A stretch of DNA of 64,000 bases. Source: Caballeronia sordidicola (GTDB lineage Bacteria; Pseudomonadota; Gammaproteobacteria; Burkholderiales; Burkholderiaceae). The notes under the pieces were generated by a model. That model saw only the letters and a program-made list of their open reading frames with translations. It made no database searches and was not told the DNA's origin. This document shows, one piece after another, positions 1 through 9,122 of this stretch; position 1 is the first letter of the stretch, and each line of letters starts with the position of its first letter. Where the stretch lies: contig NZ_MTHB01000109.1 of the NCBI RefSeq assembly GCF_002220365.1, positions 1-64,000 of the forward strand, written 5' to 3'. Position numbers and translations under genes: made by a program.

Positions 1-1
1 G

Positions 2-1309
2 GTCGACGCCGCCATTCGCGGCGCGTCCTCAGCCAAGCCGATCCCGGACGCACCGGAGTTGGTCACGTTCGTGCCGTTCGATCCGGCCTTGAAGCGCTCC
101 GAGGCCACGCTGCGCGCGCCGAACGGTGCGCTGCTGCACGTTGTAAAGGGAGCCTTTGCGACAATCTCTTCGTTGACACCATCTTGTGCGGCGGCGGCAA
201 CTGAAGAGGAGAAACTTGAGGCTAAGGGATTGAGGGTCCTAGCCGTGGCCTCGGGGCCACCCGGCGCCCTCGTTATGGCCGGCGTGATCGGGCTCAGCGA
301 CCCGCCGCGCGATGACTCCGCTGCGCTGATCACTCAGCTCGGCGGGCTCGGTGTGAGAACAGTCATGGTGACGGGCGACGCTCGCAAGACTGCCGAAACC
401 GTCGCGGCCCTGGTCGGCATTACCGGAAAAACCTGGGCCACCACGCCTTTGCCCGGAGACATCGACGCAGAGTCGTATTCGATCTACGCAGGCGTCCTGC
501 CCGAGGACAAATACCAGCTCGTCAAGGTGCTGCAGAAGCATGGTCATATTGTCGGCATGTGCGGCGACGGAGCGAACGACGCACCGGCGCTGCGCCAGGC
601 GCAAATGGGCATCGCGGTGCTGAGCGCCACCGACGTGGCGAAATCGGCTGCAGGCGTCGTGCTGACCGAAGCGGGTCTGGGCGGCATCGTCGCTCTGGTC
701 GAGGAAGGCCGCATCACCTTTCAGCGCATCCTGACCTATACGTTGCGCTCGATCATCCACAAGATCGTGCAAGTTCTGTTTCTCGCGGCCGGCCTGCTCA
801 TGACCGGGCACGCGATACTGACGCCCGCACTCATGGTGCTCATGATGGTGACGGGCGACTTTCTCGCCATGTCCTCATCCACCGATAACGTGCGTCCCTC
901 GCCGCGCCCGAACATCTGGCACATACGCAACCTGACGCTGGCGGGTATTGCAATGGGCATGATCGATTTGCTCTTCTGCATAGGAACCCTCGCGACTGGC
1001 AAGTTCGTACTTGGTCTCGATACAGACGCCCTGCGGACCGTTGCCGTCATCACGCTGGTGTTCAGTGGACAGGCTGTCTTTTACGTCGCACGGGAACGGC
1101 AGCGTATGTGGAGTTCCGTTCCCGGACGATGGCTGATCGCGTCCTCGGTCGCGGACGTGGCGATCATTACGGTGCTTGCGTCCAGTGGACTGCTGATGAC
1201 AGCGCTGCCGCTGCAGCTCATAGCAGGCATTTTGTGCGCCGCTGTCGTGCTGGCCGTCGTGCTCGATAGCGCAAAGCTCCTGCTCTTTCGCCGCCTCGCT
1301 GTTACTTGA
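2..1309 (+). CDS. P-type (proton-type) ATPase, C-terminal part, cut by window edge
   Basis: The reading frame is open from base 2, so the gene begins outside the window and lacks its start, actuator domain and DKTGT phosphorylation site here. What is visible is the end of the nucleotide-binding domain, the P-domain (VMVTGDARKTAE and the hinge GDGANDAPALRQ) and about six C-terminal membrane segments. The family moves cations across the inner membrane using ATP. The hinge followed by MGIAV and the short P-domain resemble class IIIA proton-efflux ATPases more than Ca/Mg or heavy-metal pumps. The stop lies 42 bp from the convergent stop of the next gene. The family is secure; the ion is inferred. 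Confidence 0.85.
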   Translation, partial: VDAAIRGASSAKPIPDAPELVTFVPFDPALKRSEATLRAPNGALLHVVKGAFATISSLTPSCAAAATEEEKLEAKGLRVLAVASGPPGALVMAGVIGLSDPPRDDSAALITQLGGLGVRTVMVTGDARKTAETVAALVGITGKTWATTPLPGDIDAESYSIYAGVLPEDKYQLVKVLQKHGHIVGMCGDGANDAPALRQAQMGIAVLSATDVAKSAAGVVLTEAGLGGIVALVEEGRITFQRILTYTLRSIIHKIVQVLFLAAGLLMTGHAILTPALMVLMMVTGDFLAMSSSTDNVRPSPRPNIWHIRNLTLAGIAMGMIDLLFCIGTLATGKFVLGLDTDALRTVAVITLVFSGQAVFYVARERQRMWSSVPGRWLIASSVADVAIITVLASSGLLMTALPLQLIAGILCAAVVLAVVLDSAKLLLFRRLAVT

Positions 1310-1351
1310 ACAGGGACAGGTCCATCATCTCGTTCATTGCCTTGCGGCTAA

Positions 1352-4300
1352 TCAGCGAACGCGTCTTTCGCGACACAACGCAACCAAGGCACTCAGCTGA
1401 CTAAGGTCGGCCGGCTTGATCAGGTGGTGGTCGAAACCCGCTTGCGTGGCTCGCTGAAGATGCTCCTCCTCGCCGTACCCGCTATGCGCAATCAGCATGG
1501 TGTCGTGTTGACCCGGCATTGAACGTATGCGGCGAGCGACCTCGTAACCATCCATCTCAGGCAAGCCGATGTCGAGCAACACCACCTCAGGTTTGAATTG
1601 TTCGACACAAACAAGCGCGGACGGACCGTCGCGCGCGGTCTCCACCTCGTGTCCGTCGATCCTTAACAAAGCAGCGCTGCTCTCCAGCGCATCAAGGTTG
1701 TCGTCAACCACAAGAATGCGCATGGCGCCGAGCGGCGGTGCGCAATGAAGCGCGACATGCACCGGCGCTTCCGCCACCGTGCCGTGCGGCATCGCGGGCA
1801 AGCGCACGACGAACTTGCTGCCCCGGTTGGGGCCTTCGCTGTACGCGCGCACGTCGCCGCCATGCAATACGACCAGGCGATGCACCAGCGCGAGACCAAG
1901 GCCTAGACCCGCAGCCTTGCGATCCAGCGAGCGTTCCGCCTGCACAAAGATATCGAAGATCGTCGGAATGAGTTCGGCCGTCATGCCAATGCCGCTGTCG
2001 ACCACGGTCAGGATCGCGTCGTCGAGATAGCGCTCAACCGAAACCCGGATATGACCGCCGTGCGGCGTGTATTTGATCGCGTTGCCCAACAGATTGGTCA
2101 CGACCTGTTCGATCCGCATCGCGTCGCCGTTGATGGGCAGCACGCCGGTTGGAAAAGCGAGCGTGATTTCATGCGCATAAGCCTCGAATTCCGGACGCAT
2201 GGCCTCGATCGCCCGACGCACCGTCTCGACGAGATCAATCGACTCGGTTTTCAGAACGATAATGCCCCGCGTGATTCGCGACACATCCAGCAGATCCTCG
2301 ACCAGACGGATCTCGTGGTCGAGTTGCCGCTGTGCGCCCAAGCGTGCAACCCTCTGCGTTTCCTTGTCCGCGCTGTCCCGCTCCCAGACCTGCAGGCCGT
2401 TGCGAATGGCCGCAAGCGGATTGCGCAACTCATGCGCGAGCATCGCAAGAAACTCGTCTTTTTGTTGATCGGCGGATTGCAAGCGGCCGAAGGCCTGATG
2501 CTGCTGGGTTACATCGGCGATGGTCAGCAGGATCAACGCTTGTGCGGGCCACGCAATGCGCATGGCGCTGAGTTGCATGGTTCGTAGCCCGATGCCCGGG
2601 AATTCGTGGGTGAGCTGATAGTCGCGAACGCTGGTCCTTTGCGGCACGAGCTCCTCGAGCAGTTCACGCAGCGCCGGAATATTCCACTGCTCGTTGCCCA
2701 GGTCATACAGCTTCGTGCCGATGGTCTCGTCGGGCGATGTCTGGAAGGTCTGGTAGAACGCGCGGTTGGCCAAGGTGATCTTGAGGTCCGCCTCGAGCAC
2801 GAGCAAAGGTTCCGACATGGTCTCGACAATCGCCTGTGAGAAGTCGCGCGCGCGGGCAACCTCGTCGTTAGCGGTCTTGAGTTCATGGTTGCGATACCGC
2901 AGCTCGTCATTGGTCGTCGTCAACTCTTCGTTGACGGACTGCAGTTCTTCCTTGGCGGTCTCGAGTTCCTCGTTGGTGCTCTGGAATTCCTCATTGCTCG
3001 ACAGCAGTTCCTCCTCGCTTGCCCGCAGGTCTTCCCGTGCTCGCTCGTGTTCCTCGAGCATCGCCAGCAAATGCCGCTGGCTGCCCTCGAGTTCGGCGTC
3101 CAGCCTCGCGATTTCAAGGTCCTTCTCGCCGAGGGCGCCTCGCTCGGGCTGCCCCTTGACTTGCCGCCAAGCCTGCGCGACGAAGTTTGTCAGCGGTACG
3201 CGCCTTGGCTTGGGCGATGTACTTACGCCTTCGGCAGGCGCTTCGAAAAAGATCAGATACCACCTTCCCGGCACGCCAGCGATCTCTACTGGATGCACCT
3301 CGAGTGTCACGCTGGCAGCGCCGCCGGCGGTGTTCAAACGCAGACTCGCCTTGCGGATGACGATGGATTCGCGGCGCGCCCGTCTGACTGCTTCGTCGAT
3401 CGCGAGGAAAATGTCCGGCCGTGCGAGTCGCTTGAGACTGCTGCTGGGCGGTCCGTTGGGATTGGCCAGATACGCTGAGGTATCGCCGCGAAACTCGAGA
3501 ATGTTCAGTTCCTCGTCGCACAGTACGCTCGGCGGTGTGTACCGCTCCAAGGTCATGCGATTGACTTCATCACGCAGCAACTCAGCACGCGTCGGGAGCT
3601 CGCGACCGCCAGCCGAGGGTCTGGCGGAGACAAACGCTTGCGGCATCACCGTTGACGCAGGCAAGCCCATCCTCGGACGTCCGGGGCTGGGGTTCTTGCT
3701 ATAGAGCTTGCTTGACACGCTGGGAATCAGGCTGAACAACTCGGACGACGCCCCCACCGATTCCGACGGTCCCAGCATAAGTACGCCATCGGGCGCCAGC
3801 GCGTAATGAAACAGCGGCATGACCGTTCGCTGCAGCAATGGATCCAGGTAGATCAGCAGATTACGGCAGCTGACCAAGTCGATCCGCGAGAATGGCGGAT
3901 CGGTCGCCACGTTGTGACGGGCGAACGTGCAGAGGCTCCTGACCGATTTTTTGACACAGTAGTAGTCACCGTCGCGCACAAAGAACCGCTCAAGCCGCTC
4001 GGGAGAGACATTGCGGGCTATGTTCTCGATATACCGGCCGGCGCGTGCGGTTTCCAGCGCGTCGACGCTGACATCGGAACCGAAGACCTGAATCTTGGTA
4101 CTGGCGAAACGCTCGCCCAGATACTCCACGAGGCATATGGCGATCGAGTAAGCTTCCTCTCCGCTCGCGCAACCGGGTACCCAGATCCGGATGCTTGGCG
4201 GGGCATGCTGGTCGCTGATCAGACGCGGAAACACAGTTCGGACCAGTTCGTCGAACGTGTCCGGATCCCGGAAAAACTCGGTCACACGAATCAACAGGTC

Positions 4301-5137
4301 ACGGCCCAGTGCCAGCGTTTCAGCGGCATCGGAACCGAGCAGGTCGACATAGTCCGCGAGCGAGGTCATTTCACGCAAGGCCATGCGGCGCGACAATCTG
4401 CGTTGGACCGTACCGCGCTTGTAATAGGTAAAGTCGATGTTGCAGGCGTTGCGCAACAAGCGAAACAGAGGGCGCAGGCTCTGGTCTCCGGGGTCCGTTA
4501 CCGATCCCATGGATTCGAGCTTTTCCAGTGCGCGCCTGGGATAGCGCCCGATGCGAGCGATTTCGCGGGCGATCTCGCGCGGCGCCAGTATGCTGTCGAC
4601 GCAACCAAGTCCCATTGCGGCGCGCGGCATGCTGCTGTGGCGAGCCGTCACCGTGTCCTGCGCGAATGTGATGCCACCGCCCCCTTGAATGGCCTGGAGG
4701 CCGAGGGCGCCGTCCGAGCCGTTGCCCGAAAGAATCACGCCGATCGCGTTCACGCCTAAATCGCTGGCGAGCGAATCGAACAGGTCGTCGATCGGCATCG
4801 GCGGGCCCAGGGTCTCCCCCCGCGGCTGCAGCCTGATCAAGCGCTGGGCGATCGACATGCTCGTGTTGGGAGGAATGACGTAGACATGGTCAACTTCCAT
4901 GGCCATGCCGTCAGTCGCTTCGACGACTACCATCGAAGTATGTTTCGACAAGATTTCCGGAAGCAGGCTGGGCCGAAACGGTGCAAGATGCTGAACGATC
5001 AGGAAGGCCATTCCGCAGGAGGGTGCGATTCCGTCGAGCAACTCCGAGATAGCCTCGAGTCCGCCTGCGGAGGCGCCAATTCCCACAACCGTGAACGATT
5101 GTGTGGATTCGTCGTCTGCTATGGCACTGGTTGTCAC
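1352..5137 (-). CDS. CheB/CheR/PAS/histidine kinase/receiver hybrid protein
   Basis: Predicted 1261 aa multidomain signalling protein. Domains in order: CheB methylesterase (about 12-190; Ser in GIGASAGG, His in VQHLAP, Asp in GNGSDGALG all present), CheR methyltransferase (about 216-466; SAM motif PGCASGEEAYS), a glutamate-rich coiled coil (about 676-756), a PAS domain (about 763-860), HisKA with phospho-His in LAHELRNPL (about 900), HATPase (about 999-1116) and a receiver (1139-1261; Asp in LLDIGLPEMDG). The frame stays open to 5284, but I chose GTG at 5137 because AGGAG lies 5 bases upstream and CheB homology begins about 15 residues later. Such fusions are cytoplasmic. Their input is unknown, and here no che operon is nearby. 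Exact start is uncertain by a base or two of hand counting. Confidence 0.9.
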   Translation of the reverse strand: MTTSAIADDESTQSFTVVGIGASAGGLEAISELLDGIAPSCGMAFLIVQHLAPFRPSLLPEILSKHTSMVVVEATDGMAMEVDHVYVIPPNTSMSIAQRLIRLQPRGETLGPPMPIDDLFDSLASDLGVNAIGVILSGNGSDGALGLQAIQGGGGITFAQDTVTARHSSMPRAAMGLGCVDSILAPREIAREIARIGRYPRRALEKLESMGSVTDPGDQSLRPLFRLLRNACNIDFTYYKRGTVQRRLSRRMALREMTSLADYVDLLGSDAAETLALGRDLLIRVTEFFRDPDTFDELVRTVFPRLISDQHAPPSIRIWVPGCASGEEAYSIAICLVEYLGERFASTKIQVFGSDVSVDALETARAGRYIENIARNVSPERLERFFVRDGDYYCVKKSVRSLCTFARHNVATDPPFSRIDLVSCRNLLIYLDPLLQRTVMPLFHYALAPDGVLMLGPSESVGASSELFSLIPSVSSKLYSKNPSPGRPRMGLPASTVMPQAFVSARPSAGGRELPTRAELLRDEVNRMTLERYTPPSVLCDEELNILEFRGDTSAYLANPNGPPSSSLKRLARPDIFLAIDEAVRRARRESIVIRKASLRLNTAGGAASVTLEVHPVEIAGVPGRWYLIFFEAPAEGVSTSPKPRRVPLTNFVAQAWRQVKGQPERGALGEKDLEIARLDAELEGSQRHLLAMLEEHERAREDLRASEEELLSSNEEFQSTNEELETAKEELQSVNEELTTTNDELRYRNHELKTANDEVARARDFSQAIVETMSEPLLVLEADLKITLANRAFYQTFQTSPDETIGTKLYDLGNEQWNIPALRELLEELVPQRTSVRDYQLTHEFPGIGLRTMQLSAMRIAWPAQALILLTIADVTQQHQAFGRLQSADQQKDEFLAMLAHELRNPLAAIRNGLQVWERDSADKETQRVARLGAQRQLDHEIRLVEDLLDVSRITRGIIVLKTESIDLVETVRRAIEAMRPEFEAYAHEITLAFPTGVLPINGDAMRIEQVVTNLLGNAIKYTPHGGHIRVSVERYLDDAILTVVDSGIGMTAELIPTIFDIFVQAERSLDRKAAGLGLGLALVHRLVVLHGGDVRAYSEGPNRGSKFVVRLPAMPHGTVAEAPVHVALHCAPPLGAMRILVVDDNLDALESSAALLRIDGHEVETARDGPSALVCVEQFKPEVVLLDIGLPEMDGYEVARRIRSMPGQHDTMLIAHSGYGEEEHLQRATQAGFDHHLIKPADLSQLSALVALCRERRVR

Positions 5138-5419
5138 TGCTGCTCCTGTGACGAAGTGCGGTCGTCTTACATTCGCCGGCTCTTGTCGGGCGACATGGAG
5201 CGAAAAACGAAGTTGGCAATCAAACGTAATTATTTGACAGCAAAGAAGCTCATTCGACGATTCACATAGAGCGAACCGCGCCAAAGCAAAGACAGGCTGA
5301 CCGTACCCCGATTATGCACCAGTTGGTTGAATACAGTGTTTGTGGCGCTGTTTTTATGCTCGCGTGGGGTAATGCACTCCGCGGCGAACCAGACAGCTTG
5401 CCTTTACCGTCCGCCCGAC

Positions 5420-5587
5420 ATGAATCTCGCGAAAGACACAGACCCGCCGTTGACTCCGATCCGCATTGACGGAACGCGTATTGGGAAACCGGCTGCCTCC
5501 CTGCTGGTCGAACGGATCCGGGATGGTGAAGTTGATCGGCGCGTGGTCGACGTGGGTTTCAGGCAGATCGAGCGCGAATCCTGCTGA
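5420..5587 (+). pseudogene. C-terminal remnant of a LacI-family regulator
   Basis: About 50 codons ending TPIRIDGTRIGKPAASLL...RRVVDVGFRQIERESC then stop. This pattern (…RID…IG..AA.LL..RI…RRVVDVGF.IIER) is the usual last 45 residues of LacI/PurR-type repressors, which bind a sugar and close the C-terminal subdomain. No HTH or sugar-binding core is found upstream in any frame; the upstream DNA is the promoter side of the CheB/CheR hybrid. I read it as debris of a deleted regulator gene rather than a small protein. Confidence 0.5.
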
Positions 5588-5693
5588 GGCGGCGCTGATG
5601 GTGATGCGATCACGGTAAATTCGGATAACTATCTATTTGTCGTAGTCTTGGTTATTTCCTCCTGTCGCTTTCTGCGAACGTGACGCCGCGGAT

Positions 5694-5720
5694 CGGACCA
5701 GACCAGTTGCCACTGGTCCG
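5694..5720. terminator. Hairpin downstream of tannase gene
   Basis: Perfect 8-bp arms CGGACCAG / CTGGTCCG with an 11-base loop, 21 bp beyond the tannase stop on the minus strand. No U-run follows, so it may be a weak or Rho-assisted terminator. The 5588-5693 stretch holds nothing else recognisable. Confidence 0.4.
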
Positions 5721-5741
5721 GTTCACGTCGTGAGGTTGCTT

Positions 5742-7649
5742 TTAGCTACACGTAAAACTCGCCGCGGCCCCTACATTGCCGCCAACGTATTTCGGCGTCG
5801 ACGGATACATGCAAATCGGACGAGTGATTGACGCGTCGGAATTCTGCAAGGGGATGCTATTCGGCGCAACACCGTTCTCTACCCAGTTTGTCAGCGCGTT
5901 ATACAACTGATTCGGCGCCGGCAATGGCGGGTTGGCCACCGGGCTTACACCGGCCACTCCGTTGACCGTGCCAACCCCTTGGCAGTGACCCATCCCAGGA
6001 ATCTGGAAGTATCGATAAAACGCCTGGGTCGCTGGAATGCCCCCCATCTTCGCAGCGGCGTTGACGTAGTAGTTGGTCGTTCCCTGGATCGTGATCAACT
6101 GGTCCGCCGTGCCGTGGTACGCGATCAACTTGCCATTCCGGGCTTTGAAGTTGGTGAGATCCGGATTATTCGCGTTGATGTTGCCGAACTGCGGCTGTAA
6201 GGCCAGGCCCTGCGCCGACGCGTTCGCCATCTGCGCATAAGAAAGGGACTTCCAGCCATTCACCCCGTTGCCCGTCGCGTTGATGAAGTCCGGCGTCGCA
6301 AGAGTCGATTGCTGAAGCTCGAGCGCAACCTGACTCGTGGCAATGCTGAATGGCGCGGGAACGCCATTGACAGAACCCGCGAGGCCCGGTATCCCAAAGG
6401 CCGTCAACGTACCCAGTTGCGTTCCTCGTTCCATTCCGAACCAAAGCTGGTCGGGCTGAAGTTGCTGGCTAAATCCGTTCGCAACCGCTGGTGCCGGAGC
6501 ACTGCCATCGACTGTCTGGCCGTACCACATCTTGTTGATCGCCTGCGCCTGCACGGTACTCACGCAGGTGGCCGTTGCGTTCGTGCCGCCACTGGATGGG
6601 CACAACACGGTCTTGTCCAGCGTCGGGTCGTACGTGCACGCATCCGGATTGCTGATGAAGCCGTCGTGCTTGCCGGTGAGCGAGCTGTCGCATGCGCTGA
6701 CAGCCGCTGCCGATACCGCGTCAAGTTGAGAGGTGGTAAGCGGTACGCCGCCCAGATCCTGTTGCATGACGGTCTGCGGGTACAGCTCGCCGGTGATGAA
6801 GCTGGTCCAGTTCATGGCCGCATCGCCGGCCAGAATTCCGTCGAAATCATTCGGGTTCGTTTGCGCCTCCTCGTTTCCTTGGCGGCCGCCCGTGGAACAT
6901 CCGTCCCAATACGAATACTTGACCGGTGTTGTGTAATAGGCCGCAGTCAACGCCTTGGTCTCAACGGCCATTTCGTGGATGCCCCGGCTCGCAAAGTCGG
7001 TCCACAGCGTCGTGTTGATACTGCCGTCGGGGTTCATTGCAAATGCGCCGTCGCCGCTAGCGCCCGTGCCCGCTGTATCTGTCGAGGCGTGACCGGTGTC
7101 AGTGATCGCGCTGACGGCGCCTTCCACGCCAGCGACACTGGCCGGAGAACCATCATTGCCCGGTGCCACGATTCCTGAGATCGCGGTCAAGGAACTGATG
7201 TTTGGATCACCGGCAAAACCACCCCCGCCGAGCACGTGAATTCGGCTATCCCAGTTCGCGGGTGTCGGCAACCATACTTCTATACCGATCCCCGGCGATG
7301 TTGAAGGCGCACTGGCGGGCCCCGGATTACCGGGTCCAACGTTCAGCTTGACCAGGCACTCGTCATTGGGCGCCAGCACGCCCGACGGGATGCCGGTTAA
7401 ATTCATATCCTGGCCCTTCTTGAAGGCCTGCACCAGCGTCACCGTCGTATTCGCATCGGGCTTGAATGCGGCCTTCATGGAGTCGTCGCAGGTCAGTGGT
7501 TTTGTTGACGCGGCGCTCGATGCACTGGAACTCGAATTGCCTCCCCCGCATGCGGCAAGCATCACTGCGCCCGCGCATGCGGCCGCCAGAACAGGCATTG
7601 TTTGCCGAACCATGCGGCCCGGTACGAGCGGATTTCGGACTTGTTTCAT
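5742..7649 (-). CDS. Tannase/feruloyl esterase family lipoprotein
   Basis: 635 aa. The N-terminus has a basic/hydrophobic signal ending in the lipobox LAAC (Cys34), followed by a Ser/Ala-rich linker, so an outer-membrane or periplasmic lipoprotein is expected. The catalytic serine sits in DGCSTGGRQG (Ser252) and the family's disulfide-linked His in MGHCQG near residue 556. The family hydrolyses galloyl or hydroxycinnamoyl esters of plant phenolics. Length is slightly above the usual 520-600 because of the linker. The AraC gene lies upstream in the same direction and a porin follows further upstream, which fits uptake of plant-derived esters. The substrate (gallate, ferulate or a terephthalate-like ester) cannot be told. 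Confidence 0.88.
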   Translation of the reverse strand: MKQVRNPLVPGRMVRQTMPVLAAACAGAVMLAACGGGNSSSSASSAASTKPLTCDDSMKAAFKPDANTTVTLVQAFKKGQDMNLTGIPSGVLAPNDECLVKLNVGPGNPGPASAPSTSPGIGIEVWLPTPANWDSRIHVLGGGGFAGDPNISSLTAISGIVAPGNDGSPASVAGVEGAVSAITDTGHASTDTAGTGASGDGAFAMNPDGSINTTLWTDFASRGIHEMAVETKALTAAYYTTPVKYSYWDGCSTGGRQGNEEAQTNPNDFDGILAGDAAMNWTSFITGELYPQTVMQQDLGGVPLTTSQLDAVSAAAVSACDSSLTGKHDGFISNPDACTYDPTLDKTVLCPSSGGTNATATCVSTVQAQAINKMWYGQTVDGSAPAPAVANGFSQQLQPDQLWFGMERGTQLGTLTAFGIPGLAGSVNGVPAPFSIATSQVALELQQSTLATPDFINATGNGVNGWKSLSYAQMANASAQGLALQPQFGNINANNPDLTNFKARNGKLIAYHGTADQLITIQGTTNYYVNAAAKMGGIPATQAFYRYFQIPGMGHCQGVGTVNGVAGVSPVANPPLPAPNQLYNALTNWVENGVAPNSIPLQNSDASITRPICMYPSTPKYVGGNVGAAASFTCS

Positions 7650-7776
7650 TTCATTGTCTCCTTGCCAGTATCTGGCTCTTGTCGTAAAACTTTAGGTTGC
7701 CATCCTTCCGTGTTTAAAGCGCTTTGCGAAAAGCACTTGTCTGGAGTGGGCGATAACCGTGATTGTTTTTTTCTAT

Positions 7777-7808
7777 TTATTTAGTACACCGACTAAATAA
7801 TTATTTAG
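7777..7808. promoter_or_regulatory. AT-rich operator-like palindrome upstream of tannase gene
   Basis: Within the 329-bp gap 7650-7978, an AT-rich block carries perfect 9-bp inverted arms TTATTTAGT / ACTAAATAA (7777-7785, 7792-7800) with a 6-base spacer. These are followed at once by a direct copy of TTATTTAG (7801-7808). This is a plausible binding site for the neighbouring AraC regulator or another factor. The remainder of the gap shows no gene. Confidence 0.5.
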
Positions 7809-7978
7809 CTATTTACACCGTAAGAGGAACGCGCGGAAGATGCATTGTTGACCTTCCTCTACACACAACAATCACGCCGTGCTCGCCGCGCAATGTCTTT
7901 ATGCCTGTAGCGTACTGGGCGAGCCTTCAACGGGTATATCGAATTCTTGCTGAATGTTGTCAGCTTCTTGCGCAACAG

Positions 7979-8875
7979 TTAGCTTGCACGCGACCGCGCG
8001 GGAGTGGTACCGGTCAGTTTGCGGAAGACCTGGGTGAAATGAGCCTGGCTCGAAAAACCAACTATTAGCGCGATTTCCGCAAGTGACAGGTCAGCGCTCA
8101 ACAGCATCGCCGCACGCTCCACCCGCTGCTCCAGAATAAAGCGATGCGGAGACACGCCAACGCTTGCCTTGAACATCCGCGCAAAATGGAACGCACTGAG
8201 GTTAAGGATCTTTCCCAGCTCGGCAATGCTGAGATCCGCGCTCAGATGCGCCTGAACATAGTCCCGGATCCTGGCAATACTGCCCGGCGTCAGCCGTTGC
8301 GAGGTTCGCGACGCCTTCGTCAAATTCGACGACTGCGGGGGTGTCGAAAAGCGGGTACCAAGGTAGCCGAACATTGCGATGCAAAGCCCTTCCGCATAGA
8401 GCCGTCCTGACGGGCAGCCGCTGTCAATTTCCACCCGCATGGCCTCGATGAGACGGGCAAGAACAGGGTCGGTAGCGAACAGTTCTGTTCTCAGCTGTAG
8501 TAAGCGAGGCTGATCCGGCAACAAACGGTCCATCGTGTGCGCCGCAAGGTCAAGTGCAATCACCTCACCTGCCGAACACGCCCAACTGCTGCGGTCTATC
8601 TCAAAGCCTGCCTGGAAAACGCTCATGCTGCCGGGGTGTATGTCAAAGCGGTAAGACCGCGTGCCCGAGACAATCTCCGCGTGGCCCGCGGGTGTCGCAT
8701 TGAAAAAGATAATCGGATTGGGGTTGTAGCGGTGTTCATCGCAACTCCCGGAAGACAGCGTACGGATCTCCATGGGAAACCCGTGCCAGTCTCGCGCGCC
8801 GCTGCTTGCGACAAGTGCCCCATCAAGACCAATGGACGTCCCGTTTTCGACGAGCGTAATACCTGATGCAGTCAT
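7979..8875 (-). CDS. AraC-family transcriptional regulator
   Basis: 298 aa. The C-terminal ~100 residues form the double HTH of AraC/XylS proteins (RIRDYVQAHLSADLSIAELG, then FHFARMFKASVGVSPHRFI and the second helix LAEIALIVGFSSQAHFTQVFRK). The N-terminal ~180 residues are a variable cupin-like sensing domain. It is encoded upstream of and in the same direction as the tannase gene, separated by a gap with a strong palindrome, so it is the likely activator of that esterase. The inducer is unknown, presumably a phenolic ester or its product. Confidence 0.88.
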   Translation of the reverse strand: MTASGITLVENGTSIGLDGALVASSGARDWHGFPMEIRTLSSGSCDEHRYNPNPIIFFNATPAGHAEIVSGTRSYRFDIHPGSMSVFQAGFEIDRSSWACSAGEVIALDLAAHTMDRLLPDQPRLLQLRTELFATDPVLARLIEAMRVEIDSGCPSGRLYAEGLCIAMFGYLGTRFSTPPQSSNLTKASRTSQRLTPGSIARIRDYVQAHLSADLSIAELGKILNLSAFHFARMFKASVGVSPHRFILEQRVERAAMLLSADLSLAEIALIVGFSSQAHFTQVFRKLTGTTPARSRAS

Positions 8876-9059
8876 AGGACAGCTCCCAGTTCGTTGCCAT
8901 GATCCCTACAAGAACAACCTCTCGCGCAACGCGATACAGACATTGCAGGCCAGGATGACGCCATTCCAAAACGGTACGAAAACAACGTCATGGCAGACAG
9001 CGCCGACAACGGTGGCATGCCCGACAATGACAGGTCTCCAGACCATACCAATTTATGCA

Positions 9060-9087
9060 GGGCGGCACAGTACCGGACTTGCCGCCC
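9060..9087. terminator. GC-rich hairpin downstream of porin gene
   Basis: Arms GGGCGGCA / TGCCGCCC with a 12-base loop, 36 bp past the porin stop. On the plus strand it is followed by CATTTTTC, on the minus strand preceded by an A-tract, as in bidirectional terminators. It probably ends porin transcription. No plus-strand gene ends here. The rest of 8876-9122 looks non-coding. Confidence 0.5.
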
Positions 9088-9122
9088 CATTTTTCATTGT
9101 TGAGTCACCGCTAGGCGAGGCC

